Made by a program: the position numbers and the translations under genes | Origin: Rossellomorea aquimaris | Lineage (GTDB): Bacteria > Bacillota > Bacilli > Bacillales > Bacillaceae_B | NCBI RefSeq assembly: GCF_000935355.1 | Contig: NZ_JXZC01000007.1 | Location: forward strand, 124,001 to 188,000 | Direction: 5' to 3' | Length of the DNA stretch: 64,000 nucleotides | Part shown: piece by piece, positions 34,413 to 44,300 of the stretch | How positions within the stretch are numbered: position 1 is the first letter of the stretch | How the letters are laid out: every line of letters begins with the position of its first letter | Notes under the pieces: model-generated | Told to the model about the DNA's origin: nothing | The model's input: only the letters and a program-made list of their open reading frames with translations | Databases searched by the model: none

Positions 34413-35831
34413 ATGCAACATCACAATATGATCATTAATGGAGAACAAACCGGACCGGACCTAGAAAAGAAGGACGTAACCAATCCTGCCACATCGGAAG
34501 TGATTGCCACTATCCCCAATGGAGGAAGAAATGAGGCATCAAAAGCGGTCGATGCAGCACACGATGCCTTCAAGGAATGGTCACAATACTCGGCATATGA
34601 GCGGAGTGAACTCATCCGTAAATGGTACGACCTGATCGACGAAAACAAAGAGGACCTTGCCCGTACCATGACCATGGAGCAAGGGAAACCGTTAAAAGAA
34701 GCACTTGGTGAAATCCAATACGCCAACGGCTTCATCTCCTGGTACGCTGAAGAAGGAAAGCGCGTCTACGGAGAACAAATCCCTGCGACTCAGCGGAATA
34801 AACGACTATTCGTCCATAAACAGCCTGTCGGCGTAGTAGCCGTCATCACACCATGGAATTTCCCTGCGGCCATGATCACCCGTAAGGTTGCACCGGCACT
34901 TGCCACCGGTTGTACCGTCGTAATCAAACCGGCAAACCAAACCCCTTTGACCGCATTAAAGATGGCGCAACTGGCTGAAGAAGCCGGCATCCCCAAGGGG
35001 GTCATCAATGTGGTGACCGGGGATTCGAAATCCATCGGGGAAGCGTGGATGGAAGATACACGTGTACGAAAGCTGACATTCACCGGATCAACGGAAGTAG
35101 GGAAGGTCCTCATGAAGGGCTCAGCCGACACCGTCAAGAAAATATCCCTGGAGCTGGGAGGTCACGCTCCTGTCATCGTAATGGCTGATTCTGATTTAGA
35201 CAAAGCCGTCGATGGCGTCATTGCCTCGAAATTCCGGAATGCCGGTCAAACATGTGTCTGCTCCAACCGTGTCTATGTTCATGAATCCATCGTGGATTCG
35301 TTCACGGAAAAGCTCGTTGAAAAAGTGAAGGATTTAAAAGTCGGAAATGGCCTTGAAGAAGGTGTCGATATCGGCCCATTGATTGATGAAAGTGCCATCG
35401 AGAAAGTCCGGAAACACGTGGAAGATGCTGTAGACAAAGGCGCTTCTGTTGCCTTTGGCGGAAAAGGAATAAGCGGGTTATATTTTGAACCCACTGTCCT
35501 TACGAACGTCAATGATGACATGCTCTGTATGAAAGACGAAACATTCGGTCCAGTCGCTCCTATCACGACATTCAAAACGGAAGAAGAAGCAATCGGGCGG
35601 GCCAATGATTCCATCTACGGCCTTGCTGCCTATGTATTCACAGAGAATATCACGAAGGGTATCCGGATCAGTGAGCAACTGGAGTATGGAATCGTCGGAT
35701 TGAACGACGGCATGCCATCCACCCCGCAAGCTCCATTCGGCGGTTTCAAGCAAAGTGGCCTTGGCCGTGAAGGTGGACATCATGGGATCGAGGAGTATCT
35801 GGAAGTGAAGTATATTTCCCTCGGGTTATAG
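34413..35831 (+). CDS. gabD: NAD(P)-dependent succinate-semialdehyde dehydrogenase
   Basis: A 472-residue aldehyde dehydrogenase. Signatures: [30 protein letters not shown], active-site Glu in LELGGHAP and Cys in [11 protein letters not shown], and the C-terminal [15 protein letters not shown] typical of GabD. It converts succinate semialdehyde to succinate for the TCA cycle. ATG 34413 is used because AGGAGG ends directly before the upstream ATG at 34407. Third gene of the sigma-54 operon. No gabT is adjacent, so GABA is not the evident source. Confidence 0.87.
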   Translation: MQHHNMIINGEQTGPDLEKKDVTNPATSEVIATIPNGGRNEASKAVDAAHDAFKEWSQYSAYERSELIRKWYDLIDENKEDLARTMTMEQGKPLKEALGEIQYANGFISWYAEEGKRVYGEQIPATQRNKRLFVHKQPVGVVAVITPWNFPAAMITRKVAPALATGCTVVIKPANQTPLTALKMAQLAEEAGIPKGVINVVTGDSKSIGEAWMEDTRVRKLTFTGSTEVGKVLMKGSADTVKKISLELGGHAPVIVMADSDLDKAVDGVIASKFRNAGQTCVCSNRVYVHESIVDSFTEKLVEKVKDLKVGNGLEEGVDIGPLIDESAIEKVRKHVEDAVDKGASVAFGGKGISGLYFEPTVLTNVNDDMLCMKDETFGPVAPITTFKTEEEAIGRANDSIYGLAAYVFTENITKGIRISEQLEYGIVGLNDGMPSTPQAPFGGFKQSGLGREGGHHGIEEYLEVKYISLGL

Positions 35832-35837
35832 AAGAAA

Positions 35838-35867
35838 GAAGGTCGTGGGCCCACGACCTTCTTTTAT
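35838..35867 (+). terminator. intrinsic terminator of the sigma-54 operon
   Basis: GAAGGTCGTGGG / CCCACGACCTTC, loopless perfect hairpin, then TTTATTT. Confidence 0.85.
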
Positions 35868-35885
35868 TTGGACTTACTTGGATCA

Positions 35886-36683
35886 CTAGAAATTCACTTT
35901 TAACCTCACTAGATCCTGAATGCTCCCATCTTTTGCACTTCGGCTGTATACCCAGAGTTCACCGGAGCTCGCAGTCGGGGCACGGTCAAAAGGAATGCCA
36001 GTACTGAAGAATCCGTAAGCAGGGGCTCCTTCATTTGTCATGGCGAATCGCTCATTCGTTACGATCACACCATTATTGTCTCTTAGCTGGTAATTCACGA
36101 CCGCTTCAAAGACCCTCGCATATCCTTCCACTCTTTGGCCACTGCTTATCGTTGTACTTGGAAGAGGTTTTGTCACAAAGATATTTCTTGAGGTAGGAAT
36201 AGGGATAATCAAGTGGTAATCGGGCCAGATGACATCCCGTTGGAAACCTGGTCTCCCTGCATTGGCCTCTTCTATAGCTGAAACGGATACACCAAATCTT
36301 CTGGAAATAGCAAATAAAGTATCCCCGCTCACAATTCTATAAGCGAAGGCAGGGACCATTAGCGGCTGACCGACATAAATACGATCAGGGTCATCGATAT
36401 TGTTCACTCCCGCGATAAGATCCACGAAACTATTATAAGCATTTGCAATTCCTGTAAGCGTATCTCCACTCGCGACGATATATCTCATAATCGGATTATT
36501 GGTTGAAGTCGGAATGACCAACACATCACCAGGAAAAATCAGCCCCCGATCTGTAACTGGGGGAAACAAATAATTTGCTCTTTCAATTGCGGCAATGGTA
36601 CTGCCAAATTGGTTTGCAATCGAATAAAGCGTGTCTCCTTGTTTAATAGAATAGATAATCCCTCTTGTTGTAATAATCGGCAT
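35886..36683 (-). CDS. three-LysM protein with C-terminal Gmad2 domain
   Basis: A 265-residue protein with LysM domains at about 8-57, 66-111 and 116-165 (YSIKQGDTLYSIANQF, YIVASGDTLTGIANAY, YRIVSGDTLFAISRRF), which bind peptidoglycan. A Gmad2 immunoglobulin-like domain follows (VEGYARVFEAVVNYQLRD...GFFSTGIPF), found in spore germination proteins. There is no signal peptide, as in several spore-coat or cortex-bound LysM proteins. Start 36683 is set by AAAGGAGGTG; the longer frame has no site. Possibly spore-associated. Confidence 0.8.
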   Translation of the reverse strand: MPIITTRGIIYSIKQGDTLYSIANQFGSTIAAIERANYLFPPVTDRGLIFPGDVLVIPTSTNNPIMRYIVASGDTLTGIANAYNSFVDLIAGVNNIDDPDRIYVGQPLMVPAFAYRIVSGDTLFAISRRFGVSVSAIEEANAGRPGFQRDVIWPDYHLIIPIPTSRNIFVTKPLPSTTISSGQRVEGYARVFEAVVNYQLRDNNGVIVTNERFAMTNEGAPAYGFFSTGIPFDRAPTASSGELWVYSRSAKDGSIQDLVRLKVNF

Positions 36684-36854
36684 CTTAACACCTCCTTTCC
36701 ATACAAAATATGGTAGAGAGGTGCATAAGTGAACGGCTCTTATACTAAGCATTCTATTATTTACTAGTTTCTGAAGAATTTTTACGAGTTTATGGCAGTA
36801 AGCACCAACGTATCTATTGACGTTACAGCGTACCGTTGGCATTGCTGACTAACA

Positions 36855-37139
36855 TTACTTTTTATAAATCTCACCAGATGACATCCAATCCATAAATCTC
36901 TGATAAGGATAATAAGTGGATCCCTTCAACTCAACCTTTGGAGCGTCCGGAAATTTTTGTAGCAATTCGGCTACTTCCTCTTTCGTAAGACCTACATGAA
37001 GATGCAAATCTTTTTCTTTTATCAACGTGGGATACTCTGAGAAGCTTGCCTTGGGGTTACCAAAGTTCTTTAACCCGTCTCCTATAAGATATCCCATGGC
37101 CGAAAGCCCCACTGCTATCCAGAAAAAACTTATATCCAT
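36855..37139 (-). CDS. small membrane-anchored hypothetical protein
   Basis: 94 residues. One N-terminal helix (FFWIAVGLSAMGYLIGDGL) is followed by a soluble tail with HTH-like LTKEEVAELLQKFPDAPKVELKGS. GGGGA precedes the ATG. I do not recognise a family with known function. It lies upstream of the LysM gene on the same strand, about 170 bases away. Confidence 0.6.
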   Translation of the reverse strand: MDISFFWIAVGLSAMGYLIGDGLKNFGNPKASFSEYPTLIKEKDLHLHVGLTKEEVAELLQKFPDAPKVELKGSTYYPYQRFMDWMSSGEIYKK

Positions 37140-37280
37140 TTTACAAATCCCCTTTTCTATTAAATCTATACTTTACATACGGGTGAACTTGATAAAAGTT
37201 CCAACTAATACAAATTTTATATATTTAAATAGTCTTACAAGTCTAGAAAAATAGAAATTGATATTATATTAGGAAAATTC

Positions 37281-37309
37281 ATTGACTGCGCTTACTTCCT
37301 GTGCTAGAT
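37281..37309 (+). promoter_or_regulatory. sigma-A promoter of brnQ leader
   Basis: TTGACT (37281-37286), 17-base spacer, TAGATT (37304-37309). Confidence 0.65.
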
Positions 37310-37332
37310 TGTGTTTATTAATGAAATTCCAT

Positions 37333-37377
37333 GACGAGAAAATTTGACTCGTCCCTGGTCAGGGGCGGGTTTTTTTA
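37333..37377 (+). promoter_or_regulatory. attenuator-like leader of brnQ
   Basis: Two exclusive hairpins. GACGAG-N9-CTCGTC (37333-37353) shares its 3' arm with CTCGTCCCTG-GT-CAGGGGCGGG followed by T7 (37348-37377), which is an intrinsic terminator. The first would act as antiterminator. A short frame ATGAAATTCCATGACGAG... (MKFHDEKI, from 37321) overlaps the first hairpin but has no clear ribosome-binding site. Confidence 0.6.
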
Positions 37378-37442
37378 TGTGAAATAATCAGAATAATCGA
37401 TAGAAGCTATCATGGGTTGGCTAGGCATTAGGAGGGGTTTCG

Positions 37443-38744
37443 TTGAGAAAAAAAGATGTGCTGGTTTCAGGATTTATGCTTTTCTCACTGTTTTTCGGTG
37501 CTGGGAATTTAATATTTCCACCTTATCTAGGGATGGAATCAGGCAGTTACTTTGTTGCAGCTATTGCCGGGTTTATTTTAACGGCGGTGTTTTTACCTTT
37601 TTTAACGATCATTTCAGTATCACTTTCTACTGACGGATTATTATCGATCGGTCAACGTGTCCACCCCGTTTTCGGACTTGTGTTTGCCATCGTGATTTAT
37701 ATGTCGATTGGAGCACTTTATGGTATTCCAAGGGCATCGAATGTTGCGTATGAATTGGGCTTTATGCAAATGATCAGTGTAGAAGGACGATTACCTTTAT
37801 TCTTATTCTCCCTCGTCTTTTTTGGATTGACCTATTTACTCAGCATCAATCCCAAGAAAGTAATCGATCTTGTCGGTCAGTTTTTAACGCCTGTTTTGCT
37901 CGTTGTTTTAGCGATACTATGTGTGCGGGCCTTTATTACCTTTGAGTATACGGAAGCTCAAGCGGGTGAAAAGTTCCAGTCCGATCCGTTTCTTAAAGGG
38001 TTTCTGGAAGGATACTTCACTATGGATGCTGTAGCGGCCCTTGCATTTGGGATTGTGATTATCAATGGGTTGAAAGATAAAGGCGCATCCGACAAAGCGG
38101 AGGTGATCCGTGGGACAATCAGTGCCGGGGTGATTGCGGCCATCGGTTTGGTGATGGTGTACCTTTCACTCGGATGGATCGGACGGGTGGTTCCACATGA
38201 CGAGCCACTTCAAAATGGAGCAGAAATATTGGTTCTGGCGTCACAGCAATTATTTGGATACAGCGGCAACGTATTGTTTGGCTTGATTGTAATGATCGCT
38301 TGCTTAACGACCTGTATTGGTCTCATTAATGCATGCGGACGTTTTTTCAACGAAATTTTCCCGAAATATTCATATAAGACTTATGTATTGATTTTCATCC
38401 TGATTGGTATGATCGTTACGAATCTTGGACTGAATTTGATTTTGAAAGTGGCTACACCGTTACTGGTTTTTATTTATCCTGTAGCAATTGTGCTTGTGGT
38501 CCTCTCTCTCTTCCAGCATTTCTTTGGAGAAAGTAAGAGAATGTATGTGTATGGGGTCGGGGCCGCAACACTATTTGCCTTTTACGAAATGCTAATGACA
38601 CTAAATATTCAAATGGAAGGTATTCACGCAATCCTGGGCTTCCTTCCCCTGAGTGAAAATGGCCTGGGCTGGACCTCCCCTACCCTGGTGGCTGTCGCCA
38701 TCGGGTACTTCCTCGACCGGATGCAGAAGAAAATCATGTTGTGA
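37443..38744 (+). CDS. brnQ: branched-chain amino acid transporter (LIVCS family) BrnQ
   Basis: A 433-residue, 12-helix symporter that imports isoleucine, leucine and valine with Na+ or H+. The N-terminal GFMLFSLFFGAGNLIFPPYLG and internal GTISAGVIAAIGLVMVYLSLGW are hallmarks. The start is TTG 37443 with AGGAGGGG upstream. The leader contains a terminator/antiterminator pair. The stop TGA overlaps the first base of palindrome copy 5, and the original terminator lies after that element. Confidence 0.88.
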   Translation: MRKKDVLVSGFMLFSLFFGAGNLIFPPYLGMESGSYFVAAIAGFILTAVFLPFLTIISVSLSTDGLLSIGQRVHPVFGLVFAIVIYMSIGALYGIPRASNVAYELGFMQMISVEGRLPLFLFSLVFFGLTYLLSINPKKVIDLVGQFLTPVLLVVLAILCVRAFITFEYTEAQAGEKFQSDPFLKGFLEGYFTMDAVAALAFGIVIINGLKDKGASDKAEVIRGTISAGVIAAIGLVMVYLSLGWIGRVVPHDEPLQNGAEILVLASQQLFGYSGNVLFGLIVMIACLTTCIGLINACGRFFNEIFPKYSYKTYVLIFILIGMIVTNLGLNLILKVATPLLVFIYPVAIVLVVLSLFQHFFGESKRMYVYGVGAATLFAFYEMLMTLNIQMEGIHAILGFLPLSENGLGWTSPTLVAVAIGYFLDRMQKKIML

Positions 38745-38813
38745 GGGACGGACCTCTAAAATTTTTAAACCCTTACATAGAGTGGCTTACCTTTTTCCAG
38801 AGGTCCGTCCCTC
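38743..38813. repeat. GAGGGACGGACC palindrome, copy 5
   Basis: 15-base perfect arms (GAGGGACGGACCTCT / AGAGGTCCGTCCCTC). The left end overlaps the brnQ TGA. The brnQ terminator follows immediately on the right. Confidence 0.85.
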
Positions 38814-38872
38814 TAAAAAAAGCAGCAAGGCGATGTGTTTTCTATTACACATCGTCTTGCTGCTTTTTATTC
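38814..38872. terminator. bidirectional terminator between brnQ and the GNAT gene
   Basis: AAAAAGCAGCAAGGCGATGTG...CACATCGTCTTGCTGCTTTTT, about 20 bp of stem with A/T runs on both sides. Confidence 0.85.
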
Positions 38873-38904
38873 TTGACCTTTTCCACATGATGGGGAGCCT
38901 TGTT

Positions 38905-39369
38905 CTAGGAAGTTTTATGTGTTGATTTTTGGTAGACTTTCAGGGATCCTCCGCTGAGTCCATATGCTTCTGTTGTGTGGGTCCACCCGTATTTTTCATA
39001 ATAACCTTCCAAATCTGTTGTCAGATAGATATTTTTATATCCTTTATCACGGGCTTTTTGTAACGCATGCTGGAGTAAACGTGAACCTAGTTCTTTTCCC
39101 CTTTGATCTGGATCGACATATAGGCAGGCAAGCCATGGGTACAAGTCTTGACGGCTATTCAGGTCATTACGTAGAAGAGCATACGTCCCTATTATTTTCC
39201 CATCCTGCAACGCGATATAGAATCGCGGTAAGTCCTCCCCGGTCCGACATGAATGAAACATGCAATCCTGGTAGAATGCGTAATTGTCTTCACTCCCCCA
39301 CTGTCCCCAGAAAGCTTTGACCGCTTCATCAAATAAGCTTGTATCCTTTTTCAATTCCATAATCTCCAT
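38905..39369 (-). CDS. GNAT-family N-acetyltransferase
   Basis: 154 residues of the GNAT fold. The acetyl-CoA loop is DQRGKELGSRLL (about 89-100), followed by YLTTDLEGYYEKYGW typical of the C-terminal motif B. The substrate is unknown. AGAGGAAA lies before the ATG. Single gene. Confidence 0.78.
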   Translation of the reverse strand: MEIMELKKDTSLFDEAVKAFWGQWGSEDNYAFYQDCMFHSCRTGEDLPRFYIALQDGKIIGTYALLRNDLNSRQDLYPWLACLYVDPDQRGKELGSRLLQHALQKARDKGYKNIYLTTDLEGYYEKYGWTHTTEAYGLSGGSLKVYQKSTHKTS

Positions 39370-39473
39370 TGAGTATTTCCTCTCTGTACTGATATAGAAG
39401 CAACCTTATTTGATTCTTCATATAAGAGAGAAAACCTTTATTTTTATTCGAGATTGAATTGTGATTCATGCAA

Positions 39474-39508
39474 AGAAGACACGCTCTGAACTTGAGCGTG
39501 CCTTCTTA
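39474..39508 (-). terminator. hairpin after the VOC gene
   Basis: AAGAAG-x-CACGCTC...GAGCGTG-x-CTTCTT stem; the T run on the minus strand is short. Confidence 0.55.
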
Positions 39509-39521
39509 CTTTTATGGTAAA

Positions 39522-40016
39522 TCAATAAGCCCCATCGGAATAAGTCAATTCATAGCTATGGGAGTAAATCTCAAAAATATTCCCGAATGGATCTTCTACA
39601 TATACCATGCGATAAGGCTTTTCACCGGGATAATATTCACGGATCGGCATCCGCTGTTTACCGCCATGCTGTTTGATTTTTTCAACCATGCCTTCTACAT
39701 CAGGGTCCTGTATACAGAAATGGAATAGTCCTGTTTTCCAATACTCGAAGTTATTCTCAGGCTTTTCGTTCTGAGGGAACTCGAACAGCTCCACCCCGAT
39801 TTTATCACCCGTTGCCAGGTGGGCAATTCTGAATTTCTCCCAATCATTCCCGAATACATCACGGCACATCTGCCCGATTGCCGTGTCATCATTTTCCACA
39901 TCTGAAGGTTCCATGATGACATACCAGCCGAACACCTCTTGGTAAAATTTAATTGCCTCTTCCAGGTTGGGGACGGATAGTCCAATATGAGAAAAAGATC
40001 TTGGATATGGTAACAT
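39522..40016 (-). CDS. VOC (glyoxalase/bleomycin-resistance fold) family protein
   Basis: A 164-residue protein with two beta-alpha-beta-beta-beta modules (SHIGLSVPNLEEAIKFYQEVFGW and FHFCIQDPDVEGMVEKI) and metal-site candidates His in SHIG and Glu in GNIFEIYS. A lyase or dioxygenase-like role is possible. ATG 40016 with GGAGGAG eight bases upstream. Divergent from an HxlR regulator that probably controls it. Confidence 0.8.
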   Translation of the reverse strand: MLPYPRSFSHIGLSVPNLEEAIKFYQEVFGWYVIMEPSDVENDDTAIGQMCRDVFGNDWEKFRIAHLATGDKIGVELFEFPQNEKPENNFEYWKTGLFHFCIQDPDVEGMVEKIKQHGGKQRMPIREYYPGEKPYRMVYVEDPFGNIFEIYSHSYELTYSDGAY

Positions 40017-40116
40017 CGTAATGACTCCTCCTTCGTTTTTATTAGTTTCATCTAACACGACTTCATTATACGGAGATGAGCGGATAAATGTAAGAATGCA
40101 CTTTTTTGTGAGAAAC

Positions 40117-40130
40117 TAACCTTTAGGTAA
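40117..40130. promoter_or_regulatory. candidate HxlR operator
   Basis: TAACCT-TT-AGGTAA, a near-perfect inverted repeat between the divergent VOC and HxlR genes. Confidence 0.45.
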
Positions 40131-40148
40131 GAAAGGAGTGGTTAAGAT

Positions 40149-40481
40149 ATGGATACACCCATCGATCGACACGGAAAACTAAAGTGTTCCATCGAGTACA
40201 CATTGAGGAAAATCGGAGGAAAATGGAAGACCGTCATCCTCTGGCACCTCGGAACGGAGGGTACTCACCGCTACAATGAACTGAGACGTCTCCTTCCTGG
40301 CGTCGCCCACAAAGTACTGAGCCAGCAGCTGAAAGAACTCGAAGAAGAAGGATTCATCAACCGCACCCAATACCACACCATCCCACCTAAAGTCGAATAC
40401 ACCATGACCGAACTCGGCATGACCCTCATGCCCATCCTCCAGCAGATGCATGAGTGGGGTAATGAGCATGGGGAGTTTTAA
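40149..40481 (+). CDS. HxlR-family winged-helix regulator
   Basis: A 110-residue MarR-like dimeric regulator of the HxlR/YodB type (CSIEYTLRKIGGKWKTVILWHL, RRLLPGVAHKVLSQQLKELEEEGFINR). The single Cys13 is where redox-sensing members carry their thiol, so electrophile sensing is possible. GAAAGGAGTGG precedes the ATG. Divergent from the VOC gene, the likely target. Confidence 0.85.
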   Translation: MDTPIDRHGKLKCSIEYTLRKIGGKWKTVILWHLGTEGTHRYNELRRLLPGVAHKVLSQQLKELEEEGFINRTQYHTIPPKVEYTMTELGMTLMPILQQMHEWGNEHGEF

Positions 40482-40494
40482 AGAGAGAAGATTA

Positions 40495-40559
40495 GAGGGA
40501 CGGACCTCCAAACGGGAATCTTATGTAAAGTAGAAATCCGAGTTGGAGGTCCGTCCCTC
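40495..40559. repeat. GAGGGACGGACC palindrome, copy 6
   Basis: 17-base perfect arms (GAGGGACGGACCTCCAA / TTGGAGGTCCGTCCCTC), 13 bases after the HxlR stop and 6 before the convergent LysE stop. Confidence 0.85.
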
Positions 40560-40565
40560 ATCTGC

Positions 40566-41183
40566 TTATATCAGGTCAATTAAAAAGAGTACGCTGAAGA
40601 TCGTTAGGACGATGCCTGCTGCTCGATTGATTATTTTTAGTGAGTCAGGTCCGATCCTGCTGCTTATCCAACCACCCACGAAGGCAAGTATCCCCCACCA
40701 TAGTGCCGATCCAGAAAACACTCCCCCTACCACAGTCAAACAGGTCAGGAAATCCTCAGGACCTGCCACTCGAAACACTCCGAAGATCGCGATAAATGCA
40801 AGAATGGTCATTGGATTCGTGAGCGTCAATAAGAAAACGGACAAAAATCCCTTCACCGAAGAAGGAGTGTCCGGTCCCCCTTCGTTCAATGCAGCCGGTT
40901 GGGAGGTGAATGTCTTCCACCCCATTAGCAGTAGGAACACCCCTCCCCATACTTGAATCCAGAACTGATGAGCCATGAGGAAGCCTGAAACGACCGTGAG
41001 CCCCAGAACGGCAATCAACCCGTATAAGGCATCTGCCGTGGCAGCTCCCAACCCTGATAAGAAACCTGTCCTCCTCCCATATGCCAGTGTCCTTTGAATG
41101 CATAAGATGCCCACAGGTCCGACAGGTGCAGCAATGCCCACGCCTATAATCACGCTCTTGAAAAACAATAATGCAGCAGTCAT
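40566..41183 (-). CDS. LysE-family translocator
   Basis: A 205-residue, six-helix exporter of the LysE/RhtB amino acid efflux family (VGIAAPVGPVGILCIQRTLAYGRRTGFLSGLGAATAD, LTNPMTILAFIAIF). The exported amino acid is unknown. AAGGAGAG precedes the ATG. It stands alone between palindrome copies 6 and 7. Confidence 0.85.
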   Translation of the reverse strand: MTAALLFFKSVIIGVGIAAPVGPVGILCIQRTLAYGRRTGFLSGLGAATADALYGLIAVLGLTVVSGFLMAHQFWIQVWGGVFLLLMGWKTFTSQPAALNEGGPDTPSSVKGFLSVFLLTLTNPMTILAFIAIFGVFRVAGPEDFLTCLTVVGGVFSGSALWWGILAFVGGWISSRIGPDSLKIINRAAGIVLTIFSVLFLIDLI

Positions 41184-41296
41184 TGTTCCCTCTCCTTAGT
41201 TTGAGAAAACATCTCTGATTATAGCAACGAGAAGAACTTTCAGTACGAGAGTCCATCACGATTGTCGTCCTTGTCCGGATGAAAGGGCAATCACAA

Positions 41297-41362
41297 TGAG
41301 GGACGGACCTCCCACAAAGCCCTCAATGAAATTCAAGAGAACCATTTGGAGGTCCGTCCCTC
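41297..41362. repeat. GAGGGACGGACC palindrome, copy 7
   Basis: 15-base perfect arms; 7 bases downstream of the stop of the ABC-M1 fusion gene. Confidence 0.85.
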
Positions 41363-41369
41363 TCACTTT

Positions 41370-44300
41370 CTATTGTAGCCATCCTGTCAGGAATTCTTTT
41401 TGGCTGCCTTCGTAGTATTCTTCGAAGAACTGTGCAAAGGTGTCTGTGTCAACATGTTTGTATTGATATTCTTTGTAATAAGCCGATAGGAAGTTCAACG
41501 CTTCCGTTCTTCCTCCATTATTCTCGAAGAAATCATTCAATAGGTTCGGCCCTTTTCCGTACACAGTTGAAATATAATTCCGTTGAAATTCATCGAGCGG
41601 TGTATTTAAAAACTTTTCCGGCTTCTCCGTGTTCAACACTTGGTTGGAGAAGGCAAACGCCTTTCCCTCGTCCTTATATGCATATGCGAGATAATAGGCG
41701 GATAGTAACTCTGCGAAACTTTCATCGAGCCATGCATCCCGATAAGGATTGTTCGCCACTCCCTGGTAGAACCATTGATGGGCGATTTCATGGAACAATG
41801 GATGTTCATAACCGTCAGGGTCACCCGATATTTCTACAATATTGGAGTATTCCATGTCTCCATTATTTGCAATGAGATCCAATTCACCGGTCGGATTCTC
41901 GCCGATGTTATCATGGTAAAAAAGGAAAGAATCTGCTGCTTTTTTGAGCACATCATCCATAATGAAATCTTGTTCTTTTTTCATAAAAGCACGGATCGCC
42001 ACGTTTCGGTACATCCCGACTTTTACTTTCTTCGTTTTTTGTTCCCATTCATCAGGGTTCAGGAATGCGAGATAGAAATCCCGGATGCTGCCACCTTCGA
42101 TTTCCCCTTTATTCATCGGTTTCTCCAACCCATCTTCCCCGGAGCTAGCCACCAAATATTCCCCTGGGGTTTCAAATGAAACATGATAATTCCCATAGGT
42201 TGTATCATATGATTCCCCTTTAGGATCAAAGGGTTCAATTTCCCAACCATCTTGATATGTCGCAAGCATCGGATACCACTGGGCAAGAAAGAAGTCTTCC
42301 CCTTTCTGCGATAGCCTTAGTCCATCTTCCGGAAGTTTCAGGCTGTAGTCGATGCTGATTGACTTTGTTTCACCAGGCTTCAGCTTTTCATCAAGATCGA
42401 CAAGGAGCTGATTTCCATCCAAGGAGTACTGAAGATCCTTTCCGGTACTGTTGATCGAGTGAATACTCGTTTCCGCATGATCTTTCAGGAAATCGGGTTT
42501 GCTTTTTCCCGTAAATGCATTCGGGATGAAATAAAAACCAATATTTTCAAAAGCTTTTTCTGAATGATTGGTCACTCTGATGTCAGTCTCCACAGTCCAT
42601 TTTTTCTCCCTATCCATTTTTAGCTTCATCGTGTAATCCCCTGTTGCACCCGGGGAAACACCGGTTTCCTTCAATGTATAAGGCTCTCTGTTTTTTCTCA
42701 AGTCTTCACTCGTAAGATCGGCCACTACATCCTTGAAATGATCAGGGATCCTTCCGCTTATCAGAAAGCGCTCATACTTATCGGGCACTTCGAACGTTAA
42801 CAAAGCCGTCACTCTTCCTGGAAACTTCAATCTTCCCCCACGGTAATTGAGTGCATCCACAATGTCCGTTTTCATTGGATAATACTTCTTTTCCTTTTCA
42901 TCCAATAGGAAATAGGCACCTGGTTTGAATGAGAGGCTGTTTGAATTGGGATCACTATACTTAATGTCCCAGGTGACGGGTATCGTGATGAGCTGATGCT
43001 TCTTTTTTGCCTTTAATTCCCGTGGCGTTTTACTAGGTGACTCAATAAGGATCGTTTGTTGATCAAGATCCAGTTTTTCACCAAGCTCTGCCTGCTTCCC
43101 GGCAAGTTCTTTTGCTTTTAAAAATGCGAGGGGGGCATCCTTCTGTGGCTCAGTCTCCTCTTTCTTTTCCGGGGCAAATACCGACGTTGTCTTCCCTTCC
43201 GTTCCTTGTTCTTTCACGGGGGATGCCACGTTGGCGGTTTCAACTTTCTGCACCTCGGGAATTCCCTTCCCCACTAGGGTCATGACACCGAGGAGGATGA
43301 CGACAGCTGCCGCTGAAAGAATGTATTTAAATTGTTTTTCCACTTTCTTATCATTGCTGTATCCTCCATTCAGTCCCTGACACGGAGGAGTATTGGCAGC
43401 CTTTCCCGCAGGCAGGACGGCTGCTATGATCCCGGTGACGACCGGAATTGAAAGGGCGGCCCCATAGATCCACCAAAGGGTGAAAGGAAAGTTTCCATAA
43501 ACCTTCCAGACTAGTGTAAAGGCAAAAAGCAGGCCGACGACACCGGCTAGTGCCCCTGAAAATATCCCTTCCAAAATGACAAGCATCCGGACGGTACCAT
43601 TTTTCCAGCCAAGGGCTTTAAACACCGATATTTCGGGCTGTCTTTCAGCAACATTCTGCCAGATGATTTCAGCCGTAGTCAGGATGGCAATCGAGAGAGC
43701 GATCCCCATTGCCACATAATGCATCGTACTTACTTCCATGGCCACGTACTCCCCTAACCAGGTGGTATACATGACTCCTTTCAATCGAAAAGTGATGAAT
43801 AAGTAAAAGACAAGAAGGCCCGTCGGCAGGCCCATGGAAACGACGGATAAAAAGGTCCGTTTCCACCTGGACACCATTGAATTGATGGCCATTCCAACCA
43901 CTGATTCAGACCTTGCCACCCGTTTGTGATGAAGGGAGATTTCCCCTGATCGCATTGCTTCGTATGGTCTGATTTTTTTTACAAGATAGGCGGGAATAAG
44001 TGCACCCGCGGTATAAATGGTCAGTCCGATCAATCCGATGACGGCGACTCGAATATAGGAGGTTTCCAGTTCGCTTGCCACTGAAAACCATGCCAGTATG
44101 AGCCAGCTGATAAGAGATACGACCATACCCAGCAATAGTGCTTCAAGGAGAAGGAGCCTTGAAAGCTGATTCGGACGCCAGCCCAATGAAAGCAAAACGG
44201 CAAACTCTTTTTTCCGTGCATACATCATGATGAGATTCGATGAAAACACATACACGATCGCCACGAGGATGACGCTCCCCACCACTCCTGATACCCCAAG

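Noticed and set aside
40543-40956. 137-codon plus-strand frame opposite lysE
   Set aside because: It begins inside a palindrome arm and is antisense to a clear membrane protein.
41432-42179. Open frames of 134-147 codons opposite the M1 peptidase domain
   Set aside because: Antisense shadows of a conserved coding region; no start signal.
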